From: Candidatus Fermentibacteraceae bacterium
Lineage (GTDB): Bacteria > Fermentibacterota > Fermentibacteria > Fermentibacterales > JCC-6
Assembly (NCBI GenBank): GCA_016936235.1
Contig: JAFGPK010000077.1
Location: 1 to 58,620 of the forward strand
Length of the DNA: 58,620 bases
Reading direction: 5' to 3'
Shown: positions 35,865 through 44,643 of the stretch, piece by piece
How positions within the stretch are numbered: the first letter of the stretch is position 1
Layout of the letters: the number at the start of each line of letters is the position of its first letter
Translations under genes and position numbers: made by a program
Notes under the pieces: generated by a model
Database searches by the model: none
What the model saw: the letters and a program-made list of their open reading frames with translations, nothing else
Told to the model about the DNA's origin: nothing

Positions 35865-37371
35865 CATTCCAGGTATCCCCCGCAGGGTCGAGGAATTCAC
35901 CAGCTGTCGTCTCGGTCTTCGAGGAGTCCTCCTCCTGCTGCTGGGAACCGGCTGCTACTTCGGGCTCCGTCTGTACTTCCCCCCGGTGACCCGGTACCTG
36001 ATAATCGGATGCTCGGCCTTTGCGATCCTGTTCTTCCTGAGGCCCTACCCCCGGTTCTGGCTTCTTCTCCTGCCGGTCATGTTCATCATGGGAGGCTCGA
36101 CCATACCCACAGGGGAGTTCAATCCCGCCATCACCACTATTGTCATGATCGCCTTCACGGTCTTCTTCTTCATCGACAGGATTGTATGGAACAGGCCCCT
36201 CTTCGTCCCCTCGCCATATCTCTTCTGGATATTCGCAGCGGTTCTAATTCAGGTCTGCAGCGTCTTCATTTCGATCCACATCCACGGGCAGTACCCCTGG
36301 AACGCCATCCGGGAAGGGTCCGGCATCTACCTCTTCCTTCCCATGGCGGTCATGGTGCCCGTCCTCTGTCCCGATCGGGACTGTCTTATGCTCCTTCTGA
36401 AGGCGGTGGTGGTGTCGCTGCTGATAGCTTCCGCCATAGGCGTCGCCCAGTACTTCTCCATCACCGACTTCTCAAGGGTGGACCTTGGGCTGGGCTACCT
36501 CTACAGAGGAAGGGTGGCAAGTCTCTTCGGCAACGGCAACATCTTCTCCGGTTACCTTGAGCTCAGCATTCCCATGGCCATAGCCCTCTTCTTCAGGGAG
36601 AGGTCCGCCCGCTGGAGGACGGCGGCTCTCCTGGCTGTCGTCCTGGGAGTCCTCAGCGTCCTCTACACCTTCTCGCGGGGAGGACTCGTCTGTGTAGCCG
36701 TCGGCTGCGGTATAACGCTGATGTACATCTTCCGGTCGAAGCCCTGGATACCGGTTCTTCTCGGCGCGCTGGCCATACTGCTCCTGATACAGTACGGGGA
36801 TACGTTCGACAGGCAGCTGTCCTTCTTCACCGATCCGCAGAAGCAGATAACACAGCCCACCATCCTTCACAGATACGTTTCGTACCAGGGTTTCATCGAA
36901 CAGATAAAGGATTCCCCCGTCACGGGAGTAGGGTGGGGGGCGGAGGAGTATTTCTGGGGAAGGTCCCGGCTGTACAGCTTCTGGGAGGTCAGGCACACGG
37001 TCAGCACCGGGACCATAAGGCTGTTCGGAGGGCTCAACAGCCTCTTCTTCAATCAGGCCGTCAAGGGAGGGCTGGTATCGATCATGGCCCTGCTCATACT
37101 GATCGCCTCCATATTCGCGGCTTTCATCAGGGCCATGAGAGTTCCTTCGCAGCGGACGATGACCGTGGCCGTCATGGCCGGTATCTTCGGTTTCATGATC
37201 CACCAGCTTGTGGACAATCTCCTTCAGTTTCCCACGGTGAGTTCGCTGTTCTGGATCAGCGTGGGGATCATGCTGGCCATAGCTTCCGGTGGACTGGAGG
37301 AGGGCGGACAGAGGCCCTCTAGGACGTGCGAGTCCCGGGAGGCCCTCCCTGTATCCCCAGCTTCCTCCTGA
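35857..37371 (+). CDS. O-antigen ligase/polymerase-like membrane protein
   Basis: 504 residues with about ten to twelve membrane helices. A central periplasmic loop of about 90 residues has GVGWGAEEYFWG, a position and pattern typical of the Wzy_C/WaaL family. It would polymerise or ligate carrier-linked glycan on the periplasmic side. ATG at 35857 with ggaggag six bases upstream. Its last 53 bases overlap antisense with the end of the flippase gene. Confidence 0.85.
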   Translation: MTDIPGIPRRVEEFTSCRLGLRGVLLLLLGTGCYFGLRLYFPPVTRYLIIGCSAFAILFFLRPYPRFWLLLLPVMFIMGGSTIPTGEFNPAITTIVMIAFTVFFFIDRIVWNRPLFVPSPYLFWIFAAVLIQVCSVFISIHIHGQYPWNAIREGSGIYLFLPMAVMVPVLCPDRDCLMLLLKAVVVSLLIASAIGVAQYFSITDFSRVDLGLGYLYRGRVASLFGNGNIFSGYLELSIPMAIALFFRERSARWRTAALLAVVLGVLSVLYTFSRGGLVCVAVGCGITLMYIFRSKPWIPVLLGALAILLLIQYGDTFDRQLSFFTDPQKQITQPTILHRYVSYQGFIEQIKDSPVTGVGWGAEEYFWGRSRLYSFWEVRHTVSTGTIRLFGGLNSLFFNQAVKGGLVSIMALLILIASIFAAFIRAMRVPSQRTMTVAVMAGIFGFMIHQLVDNLLQFPTVSSLFWISVGIMLAIASGGLEEGGQRPSRTCESREALPVSPASS

Positions 37372-38920
37372 GTATTTCCAGGTAATCGCCGAAGGTCCTT
37401 GAGCGGAGAAGGGCCGTTGTCCCCACGTATATGCAGGCTCCAGGGAGGATGGCCACGGCGAGCCTCCCTATTCTCGATGACAGGCTCGAATGGAGGTCTA
37501 TGGGCACGAACTTCACTGCCAGGACTATATAACCCACCATCACCAGGGTGGACAGCAGTATCTTCAGGTATTCGGGGATGAACTCCCGGCCTCCGATGCC
37601 GCCCATCTTCCTCCTCAGGGAATACATCAGCATCAGTGTCTTGGCCGTGGAAGTGACGGTGGTTGCCAGGGCCAGCCCCCCTATGCCCATGGGCATCAGG
37701 AGTATGAAGTTAAGGAGTATGTTGCAGAGCATTCCCCAGATGCCCAGTATCACCGGAGTTACGGTATCCTTCAGGGCGTAGAAGGCTCTGCCGATGATGA
37801 GGCCGATTCCGAACTGGGCGAACCAGGGGGAGTAGTAGGCCAGGGCGTAACCTACGAAATCCGACTGTTCCGGGCCGAAGTTGCCCCTCTGGAAGAAGAC
37901 CGAGATGAGCGGCACCGCCAGGACGGTCAGGATCCCGGCCACGGGCACGGCGTAGTAGGAAATGTACCTGATGAACGTCGATATTTCGCCCCTCAGCCTG
38001 TCCAGGTCCCCCTTTGCCGCGATCTTCGAGAAGGAGACGGTGCAGAGGACAACCACAGGCTGGATCATGATCATGTTGACCAGGTTCTTTACCCTCGAGG
38101 CGTAGTCTATGGCCGTTACAGAACTGGCCCTGAGGAAAGATGCAAGGGCCTTGTCCGCCACGGGTCCGAGGAAGCCGGTGACCACTCCTATGGTGATGGG
38201 TACGGCCAGCCTGACCAGATCCCTGAAATTCCTGTCCCCCGGATCAAAGGCGACATGAAGCCTGAGCCGCAGGCGGAAAGAGAAAGCGGCGCAGGTCATG
38301 AACGAGACGAAGGCTCCCGCGATACCCGAAATGGGAATGATCATGATGCCTGATTCCCCGTGGCCTGCCAGCAGGACCACGTATGAGACCAGGATCTGAA
38401 GGACCCGCACGAAGCTCACGAGCCCGTACCTGTTCCCGTACACGAGGAAGTTCTGCAGCACACCCTCCAGGGCGTTCAGGAAGATCAGGGGCAGGAAGAC
38501 GTTGAGCAGCCCGGTGGCCAGGGCCAGAGTGCCCCCGTCCGCTCCGGGGCCGACTATGCTCACCACCGTGGATCCCGAGGCCAGTACGGCTCCCACCATC
38601 AGCACGCCCGAGATGGACATCCAGTTGATGATCATGCTGACGAGCCTGTTGGCGGCTTCGATCCCCCCGCTCTGTCTGACCCTGGAATATATGGGCATGA
38701 AGGCGGAGCCGAATGCGGTGGAGATCAGCTGCTGAAGCAGCAGGGGAATCACCATGGCGATGGATACGGCGTCCGTCTGCCATGTGGTCCCGAATATTCT
38801 CGCTATCTCGGCGAACCGAAGGTAGGTGAAGAAGGCTATCAGGAAATTGCCGGCCGAAAGGAACGAGAAACCGGCTCCTTTTCCCTTCTCGGATCCGAAC
38901 CAGTTCAGAACTCTGCGCAA
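37319..38920 (-). CDS. murJ: MurJ/MviN-family lipid-linked flippase
   Basis: About 533 residues with 13-14 membrane helices, MOP superfamily. FGSAFMPIYSRVRQ and the DAVSIAMVIPLLLQQL region resemble MurJ. It flips lipid II or lipid-linked O-unit across the inner membrane; in this glycan region a Wzx role is equally possible, so the symbol is provisional. Start set at TTG 38920: aggaggg lies five bases before it, and a TATAAT at 38967-38972 would start RNA near 38960, downstream of or at the more distal TTG at 38959. Confidence 0.85.
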   Translation of the reverse strand: MRRVLNWFGSEKGKGAGFSFLSAGNFLIAFFTYLRFAEIARIFGTTWQTDAVSIAMVIPLLLQQLISTAFGSAFMPIYSRVRQSGGIEAANRLVSMIINWMSISGVLMVGAVLASGSTVVSIVGPGADGGTLALATGLLNVFLPLIFLNALEGVLQNFLVYGNRYGLVSFVRVLQILVSYVVLLAGHGESGIMIIPISGIAGAFVSFMTCAAFSFRLRLRLHVAFDPGDRNFRDLVRLAVPITIGVVTGFLGPVADKALASFLRASSVTAIDYASRVKNLVNMIMIQPVVVLCTVSFSKIAAKGDLDRLRGEISTFIRYISYYAVPVAGILTVLAVPLISVFFQRGNFGPEQSDFVGYALAYYSPWFAQFGIGLIIGRAFYALKDTVTPVILGIWGMLCNILLNFILLMPMGIGGLALATTVTSTAKTLMLMYSLRRKMGGIGGREFIPEYLKILLSTLVMVGYIVLAVKFVPIDLHSSLSSRIGRLAVAILPGACIYVGTTALLRSRTFGDYLEILRRKLGIQGGPPGTRTS

Positions 38921-38966
38921 GGTTCCCTCCTGATCATGGATCGCGCCGACAGGGTTCAAGAAGTCA

Positions 38967-38995
38967 ATTATACAATGGAGTGACCCGCCCTGAAA
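38967..38995 (-). promoter_or_regulatory. candidate promoter of the flippase gene
   Basis: A perfect TATAAT on the minus strand (38967-38972) with a poor -35 candidate TTTCAG (38990-38995) 17 bases further upstream. It sits in the 90-base gap before the flippase start. The -10 is convincing; the -35 is not. Confidence 0.4.
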
Positions 38996-39010
38996 GGAAG
39001 GGAAGAAGGC

Positions 39011-40117
39011 TCAGTCCACCGCTTTTGTGTAGACCGAAAGTGTCTCCCTCGCCGTTCTCTCCCAGGTGAAGAGAGAAGCCCTGCCCGTACCTCTGCCGGC
39101 AAGTTCCCTCCTGAGGTCCCCGTCGGTGGCCATGGCGAGCAGGCCGGAAGTCATGGATTCCAGGGAAAAGGGGTCCACCAGCAGGGCGGCGTCCCCCGCC
39201 ACCTCCGGCATGGAGGAGGTGTTGGAGGTCATCACCGGCGTTCCGCACGCCATGGCCTCCAGGACTGGCAGACCGAAACCCTCCAGCAGGGAGGGGTAGA
39301 CCAGGAATTCGGCCAGGGAGAGAACGGCGGGCAGATCTTCGTCCTCCACGAATCCAGTCAGTTTTATCCTATCCCGGAACGGATGGACGCTGACGGCCCT
39401 CAGGAGTTCGCCGTACTTCCATCCGAGGCCTCCGGCGATGACCAGGGACTGCGGGATGTCACCGGCAGCGGCAGCGAAGGCCGACAGCAGCCTCGAGAGA
39501 TTCTTCCTGGGTTCGAGAGTGCCCAGGAACAGCATGAACCCCGAAGGAAGGCCGTATTTGACCGCCACCCTGCTCAGAGCGTCAGTGTCGCTCACCTTCC
39601 TGAAACGCTCCGAGACACCGAGGTGGACCACGTCGGTTTTTTCAGCCACGTCAGGAAAGAGCCTCCCTATTTCAGAAGCCGTGTAAAGGGAATCCGCTAT
39701 TATCCTCTTTGCCTTTCTGAGGTGGCGTGGATACAGCCTGGCTGCGAGGGAGGACCGCAGGCTGTGGACCCCGGGGTCGGTGTAGCCTGACAGGTCATGG
39801 ACCGTTATCACTCCCGGAACGGGGAGGAAGAGTGGAAGAGGGTACACCGGATCGTGGAAAAGGTCCAGCCGGTCCTTTCTCATTCTCACCGGGAGCCCGG
39901 CCTGGTACCAGAGCTGAAGGCCAGGGCTGGGGAAACTCACCCTTACGACCCTGAACCTGTCCGGAAGACGGAGTTCCATGGGCAGGGGCCTGTTGGTGTA
40001 GAGGAAGTACCGGTTCTCGCGGTCCTCCGTTCCAAGGGCCTCGATGAGGTTGAGGATGTAATTGGGGATCCCGGCCTTCAGAACGGTCAGCGGCGAGACC
40101 TTCATGCCGATTCTCAT
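39011..40117 (-). CDS. family 4 glycosyltransferase, paralogue A
   Basis: 368 residues. Opens MRIGMKVSPL and has FLGTLEPRKNLSRLLSAF, FLVYPSLLEGFGLPVLEAM and CGTPVMTSNTSSMPEVAG, the GT4 donor-site signature. Very similar along its whole length to the divergent neighbour at 40259, so the two are an inverted duplication. Start at 40117 follows aagga; an upstream frame to 40156 is not conserved. Donor and acceptor unknown. Confidence 0.92.
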   Translation of the reverse strand: MRIGMKVSPLTVLKAGIPNYILNLIEALGTEDRENRYFLYTNRPLPMELRLPDRFRVVRVSFPSPGLQLWYQAGLPVRMRKDRLDLFHDPVYPLPLFLPVPGVITVHDLSGYTDPGVHSLRSSLAARLYPRHLRKAKRIIADSLYTASEIGRLFPDVAEKTDVVHLGVSERFRKVSDTDALSRVAVKYGLPSGFMLFLGTLEPRKNLSRLLSAFAAAAGDIPQSLVIAGGLGWKYGELLRAVSVHPFRDRIKLTGFVEDEDLPAVLSLAEFLVYPSLLEGFGLPVLEAMACGTPVMTSNTSSMPEVAGDAALLVDPFSLESMTSGLLAMATDGDLRRELAGRGTGRASLFTWERTARETLSVYTKAVD

Positions 40118-40194
40118 TTCATCTTTCCTTGATGAGCACGTGGTCTCCGTATACAACCGGGAAAACCCGGGAAGGCTTCTGTACCGTTTTGGAA

Positions 40195-40200
40195 TATAAT
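40195..40200 (+). promoter_or_regulatory. candidate -10 box for paralogue B
   Basis: A perfect TATAAT 58 bases before the TTG start at 40259, in the 141-base gap between the two divergent glycosyltransferase paralogues. No convincing -35 box is seen 16-18 bases upstream. Confidence 0.35.
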
Positions 40201-40258
40201 ATGCCCTGGCCGCCTGCGGTTATCGGCACGGGTCCGTGCTACGGGAAGGAAAGATCCA

Positions 40259-41380
40259 TTGAGAATAGGCCTCGAGATATCTCCGCTGGCGATAAACGCC
40301 ACGGGAATACCGAACTACATCAGGAGACTGCTGGAGGGTTTCGCGTCTATCGATGACGGCAACGAGTACTTCCTGTACACCAACAGACCCCTTCCGGAAG
40401 ACCTCTCCCTGCCCTCCAGGTTCAGGACCGTAATAGTGGACAGGCCGCATCCCAGGTTCCAGTTGTGGTTCCAGCTGGAACTACCCCGCCAGATGAGGAG
40501 GGACCGGCTGGATATATTTCACGGTCTCTTCTCGCGGATGCCCCTTTCTCTGCCGGTGCCCGGGATAATCACCTCCTACGATCTCTCCGCCCTGAGGATG
40601 CCCGGCATGCACAAGAAATGGACAAGGATGACCAACCTCCTCTACCCGCTCTACATATGGAGGGCGCGGAGGATAATCGCAATCTCCCGGTTCACGGCCG
40701 GGGAACTCGTCCGGCTTTTTCCCCGGGCGGCCGCGAAGGTCTCCGTGGTTCACGCTGCCGCACCTCCGGGCTACTCCGAGGTTACCGACCCCGAAATCCT
40801 TGACAGGGTAAGGACAAGGTACGGTCTTCCCCGCCGCTTCATGCTCTTCCTCGGCACCATGGAGCCCAGGAAGAACCTCTCGAGGCTGCTCTCGGCCTTC
40901 GCCGGCGTGAGCGGAGGAATTCCCCACTCCCTGGTCATCGCCGGGGGTTCCGGGTGGAAAAACAGGTGGTTCCTTGACTCCCTGCGGGATTCGGGGATCG
41001 GTGACAGGGTGAAACTCACCGGTTTCGTAGAAGCCCGTGACGTCCCTGTAATCATGTCCATGGCGGATGCATTCATATATACTTCGCTGTACGAGGGTTT
41101 CGGTCTCCCCATCCTGGAGGCCATGGCCTGCGGCACCCCGGTCATAACGTCCAATGTCTCGTCCATGCCCGAAGTGGCGGGGGACGCAGCCCTGCTGGTT
41201 GACCCTCTGTCCGTGGAAGATATCGCCGAGGGCATCAGGAGAATGGCAACCGATGAAAGCATGAGGGCGGAACTGAAGGAGAAGGGACTCAGGAGGAACA
41301 GGGAGTTCAGCTGGGAGAATGCTGCAAGGCAGACCCTTGAGGTGTACCGGTCTGTGCTGGAAGGGGAACCTGACGCATGA
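40259..41380 (+). CDS. family 4 glycosyltransferase, paralogue B
   Basis: 373 residues, the divergent copy of the gene at 39011: MRIGLEISPL at the start, YTNRPLPEDLSLP, DIFHGLFSRMPL, LGTMEPRKNLSRLLSAF and SLYEGFGLPILEAM. Both have the EGFGLPxLEAM donor motif intact, so both should be active. TTG start with ggaagga eight bases upstream. Its stop overlaps the next gene's ATG by four bases. Confidence 0.92.
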   Translation: MRIGLEISPLAINATGIPNYIRRLLEGFASIDDGNEYFLYTNRPLPEDLSLPSRFRTVIVDRPHPRFQLWFQLELPRQMRRDRLDIFHGLFSRMPLSLPVPGIITSYDLSALRMPGMHKKWTRMTNLLYPLYIWRARRIIAISRFTAGELVRLFPRAAAKVSVVHAAAPPGYSEVTDPEILDRVRTRYGLPRRFMLFLGTMEPRKNLSRLLSAFAGVSGGIPHSLVIAGGSGWKNRWFLDSLRDSGIGDRVKLTGFVEARDVPVIMSMADAFIYTSLYEGFGLPILEAMACGTPVITSNVSSMPEVAGDAALLVDPLSVEDIAEGIRRMATDESMRAELKEKGLRRNREFSWENAARQTLEVYRSVLEGEPDA

Positions 41381-42417
41381 GAATACTCGTGGCGACCTCC
41401 TCAACCATACCGGGCTACTCCGGAGGCTGGACCACAACGCTGGACCTTATCGGGGAGGAACACGAGCCGACCTATCTGATAGCCGGGGCAGGGCCGGGCA
41501 TGCATTCCATGGAAGGAGTGAGGTATGTCGGCCTGGGGATCGCGGAGAACCGGTCCTCATCCATGGGCCGCAGGCTTGCCGGCCTGGCCAGGCAGATGAT
41601 CAGCCCTCCGGCGTTGAAGTGGGCCTTCAGGCGATTCGGGTCGGACCTGGTCCTTTGCCTGGACGAGGTGATGGGTTTCGCCGCCCTTCGCGCGGGGCTG
41701 CCCTACGCCATGCGGTTCCACAACCAGGTGAGCGATGCGGTGCTGGGGGAACCGCTGCAGAGACTCCTGGAGGGGGCGCTGTTCGCAACAGCCTGCCAGG
41801 GGAGCGGGGTCCCCGGCGTCGAGGTCCTTCCTCATAACCAGGATCTTTCCAGATTCGACTTCTCTCCTCCTTCCAGACCCGAGAGGGCCCTTCTTCTGAC
41901 CTGCATAAACGAGGAACACGAACCCCATGTCTTCCTTGAAGGGGTGGTGCGCTCCAGGGAGATGACCGGTGACATCATCGGCACCGGGCCTCTCAGAAAG
42001 AGCATAGAGAGGATGTGCAGAGCCACCGGAGGGAGGGTGCGGTGCCTCGATCCCGTTCCCAGGCTTGACCTCGGAAGGCTGTCGGGGCTCTATCAGGTTG
42101 GTGTCGCCACCCTTGTGGACCGTCCCGGGATCAACAAGTACCAGATGAAGATCAACATGTACCTTGCCTGCGGCATGCATGCACTGGTGAAACCGTTCTC
42201 CCACATAGTCGGAGAAGCTCCCCGGTTTGTCCACACCTTCGGCGATCCCGGCGAACTTGCTGAGAGACTGGACGAGATCCGGGCCCGATGGATCGAACTT
42301 GAGGACATCAGGGTTCAGGCGAGGGAATGGGTCATGAAGAACAGCTCGGTGGATATTCCCAGGAGGAGGTTCAGGGAACTGCTTGAACAGGCCCCGGCCA
42401 ACGGTTCCCGCCGTTGA
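41377..42417 (+). CDS. GT-B-like glycosyltransferase, divergent
   Basis: 346 residues. Starts MRILVATSSTIPGYSGGW, glycine-rich like GT4 acceptor domains. The C-terminal half has TCINEEHEPH, GTGPLRKSIERM and VATLVDRPGINKYQMKINMY, where the usual EGFGLPxxEAM motif is missing. It is coupled (ATGA) to paralogue B. A GT4/GT-B enzyme is the best guess; it could also be a non-catalytic relative. Confidence 0.65.
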   Translation: MRILVATSSTIPGYSGGWTTTLDLIGEEHEPTYLIAGAGPGMHSMEGVRYVGLGIAENRSSSMGRRLAGLARQMISPPALKWAFRRFGSDLVLCLDEVMGFAALRAGLPYAMRFHNQVSDAVLGEPLQRLLEGALFATACQGSGVPGVEVLPHNQDLSRFDFSPPSRPERALLLTCINEEHEPHVFLEGVVRSREMTGDIIGTGPLRKSIERMCRATGGRVRCLDPVPRLDLGRLSGLYQVGVATLVDRPGINKYQMKINMYLACGMHALVKPFSHIVGEAPRFVHTFGDPGELAERLDEIRARWIELEDIRVQAREWVMKNSSVDIPRRRFRELLEQAPANGSRR

Positions 42418-42437
42418 GGGGCGCAGGCGCCGGGAGT

Positions 42438-44570
42438 CTATTCATTGACCAGGGGAAGAACTTCCAGGGATACTATGCGCCATTCCCCCTCGTCCCCTCC
42501 CGGCAGCTCCACAACGTCCCCCTGTGACATCCCGAGGAGGACCCTTCCAAGCGGGGCCATGTAATTGATCCTGCCGCTGTCCGGGTCTGAATCCAACGGG
42601 CCCACCACATCCAGAACCTGGACCGTTTCCGCTTCCCCTGTGTCCTGAAGCGTGACCCTGATCCCTGGAGAGACCGTTTCCGCGCTGATTTCGGCCGATG
42701 GGTAGGGCCTGTAGGCCTGGAGCTCCTCGGTCCACCTGTTGAGGCGGTCGAGGAGGAGGTCCCTCTTCTCCATGGCGGCCGCGTATTCGGCATTCTCCGA
42801 GAGGTCCCCATGGGAAGCGGCCTCACCGATGGCCTCGGCGGCGGCGGGGATATCAACCTGCTTCAGCTTCTGTACCTCCTGCTCCCTCCTCCGAATGGAT
42901 TCCCTGCTGGAGAAGATTGAGTCCGATTCCCAGAAGTGCCTGCCGCCGGTCCTCCTGACTCCGGAACTCCTGCGCCTGGACATCTCCCTGCCAACGGCCA
43001 GGAAGAGGCCCTCATTATGGGCCGTGGCGCTTGTGTCGAAACTCTCCAGGTACCGTCCCAGTCTGCGGGTGTCGATGGAATCGAGATACTCGTTGAGATC
43101 TTCCCTCAGAGGACCCATCAGCAGGCTTATCACCTTCTTCTGGGTATCGGCGGAGGCGAATATCAGATTATCGAGGAAGAGCTCAAGACCGTTCTCCGGT
43201 CCCTCTTCCGTCTCATGTTCCGACGATGCCTCGCGAAGCACGTCACCCCTGGTAGCCAGGTATGCAAGGCTCCAGAGGAAGAGGTCGGTCATGGAAGGGC
43301 GTGAAAGGAACCCGGTGATGCTCCTCGAGAGGAACTCGGGGTTGTGCTCCTCCAGGAAGGCCACGGCATGCTCCCACAGGGAGCGGCGCAGGGAAGAAAG
43401 GAGGGACAGCTTTTCGTCACGGTCGGTCCTGCTCGAGAAGAAGCGCTCTACGTAAGCCTTCCGGCAAGACTGCGAACGAATCTCCGACAGCGCCCTCTCA
43501 GCCCTGGCTGCGTTGGTCTCGATGAACTTCGACGGGATACTGCCGGGTTCCTCCGATCCTTCTCCTTCCGTGAGTATCCAGCACAGCTCGAACAGGGACC
43601 CTGTTTCCGGGCTCTTCAGACCGGCTACCTCCGGCAGGAGAGAGGCAAGATCGCCGGTTACCTGTCCCGAACAGGATTTCAGCAGGGACTGTACCTGATG
43701 GACCTTGTCAGAAACGGACGTCTTCCTCCTGCCGATTATGTCTCTCAGCTGCTCTATCAGCTCAACACTCTCGTCCAGCGCCACCACGCGGTCTCCAAGG
43801 TCGGCGAATCCCCCCGCCGCTGACGCCGCTCTCTTCAGCATCTTCCACAGCTCATCCCCGTCGCCGTCGAATCCTGCGGCAAGGGGGTTCAGATCCTCTC
43901 TGGCAACTCCGCCTCCTCCGACGAAGGGTTCCTCCATCAGCCTCCGGAGAAATTCGCCCGGCTGACCGGAAAGAAGGTCGAGGAATTTCTGTCTGTCCTC
44001 GAGGGAGAGAACGGCAAGGGAAGAGTGATCCAGCGGAAAAGTCGTTTCGAGAGCCACATCCAGTTTCATGTCATGGTTCTGGGCCGTGGGGAAATCCACC
44101 GTGACATGGGTCCTGCTCACCCTGAGAATCCGTCCGGTACCGAAAGTCCCGTGGTACAGGTATCCACCGTCCCGGTACTTCATAAGGGAACGGAAACCCT
44201 TCCAGCAAGAAGAGACATCGGCTCCAGTGTCCCTGAGCCCGCTGATCTTGAGAAAGTGCTCCAGCGGCTGGAACATGAGGTGTTCATCACGGAGCAGCTC
44301 GATGAGGGCCTTTCTCAGCGGCTCACACTCATGGAAGAGCTCCGCGCAACGAAGGAGCAGAGAGTGGAAGGCCGCTCCCCCATCCAGCTCCTTCTCATCT
44401 ATCGTGAGTTCCAGGAGCTGCGCCGCCAGCTCCTCCCCGCCGGAGGCTGCAAGCATGGCGAAGACTTCCCCCATCTCGTCGAAGGGAGGATCCCCGTCCA
44501 GAAGCTCAAGCCATGTATCGGAAAGGTAATCGTGATCACCCGCACTTGCGGCATCGAGCAGTTTGGACAA
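42438..44570 (-). CDS. greA: GreA-domain transcript cleavage factor with large N-terminal region
   Basis: About 710 residues. The last 160 are GreA: the coiled-coil tip HGDLSENAEYAAAMEKRD keeps the acidic Asp and Glu needed to place magnesium at the RNA polymerase active site, and RINYMAPLGRVLLGM belongs to the globular domain. Residues 1 to about 540 are helical and acidic. From memory, comparable long GreA proteins occur in Chlamydia and spirochaetes, so this is not unique. Start set at TTG 44570 with gaggaaa-ga upstream; the frame is open to 45236 but that stretch is antisense to the next gene. Confidence 0.88.
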   Translation of the reverse strand: MSKLLDAASAGDHDYLSDTWLELLDGDPPFDEMGEVFAMLAASGGEELAAQLLELTIDEKELDGGAAFHSLLLRCAELFHECEPLRKALIELLRDEHLMFQPLEHFLKISGLRDTGADVSSCWKGFRSLMKYRDGGYLYHGTFGTGRILRVSRTHVTVDFPTAQNHDMKLDVALETTFPLDHSSLAVLSLEDRQKFLDLLSGQPGEFLRRLMEEPFVGGGGVAREDLNPLAAGFDGDGDELWKMLKRAASAAGGFADLGDRVVALDESVELIEQLRDIIGRRKTSVSDKVHQVQSLLKSCSGQVTGDLASLLPEVAGLKSPETGSLFELCWILTEGEGSEEPGSIPSKFIETNAARAERALSEIRSQSCRKAYVERFFSSRTDRDEKLSLLSSLRRSLWEHAVAFLEEHNPEFLSRSITGFLSRPSMTDLFLWSLAYLATRGDVLREASSEHETEEGPENGLELFLDNLIFASADTQKKVISLLMGPLREDLNEYLDSIDTRRLGRYLESFDTSATAHNEGLFLAVGREMSRRRSSGVRRTGGRHFWESDSIFSSRESIRRREQEVQKLKQVDIPAAAEAIGEAASHGDLSENAEYAAAMEKRDLLLDRLNRWTEELQAYRPYPSAEISAETVSPGIRVTLQDTGEAETVQVLDVVGPLDSDPDSGRINYMAPLGRVLLGMSQGDVVELPGGDEGEWRIVSLEVLPLVNE

Positions 44571-44595
44571 TCTTTCCTCCTGTCTGCAGGGAATT

Positions 44596-44623
44596 AATAT
44601 AAGGCTAACGGCATTCTCATGTA
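44596..44623 (-). promoter_or_regulatory. candidate promoter of the greA-like gene
   Basis: TATATT on the minus strand (44596-44601), five of six matches, with a poor TTACAT -35 candidate 17 bases upstream. It lies in the 73-base gap shared with the divergent Tat-protein gene. Confidence 0.3.
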
Positions 44624-44643
44624 ATGGCGCAGGGAGGTATTCC

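Noticed and set aside
42418..42437. ggcgc-ag-gcgcc repeat between convergent genes
   Set aside because: Two-base loop and no T-run; not convincing as a terminator.
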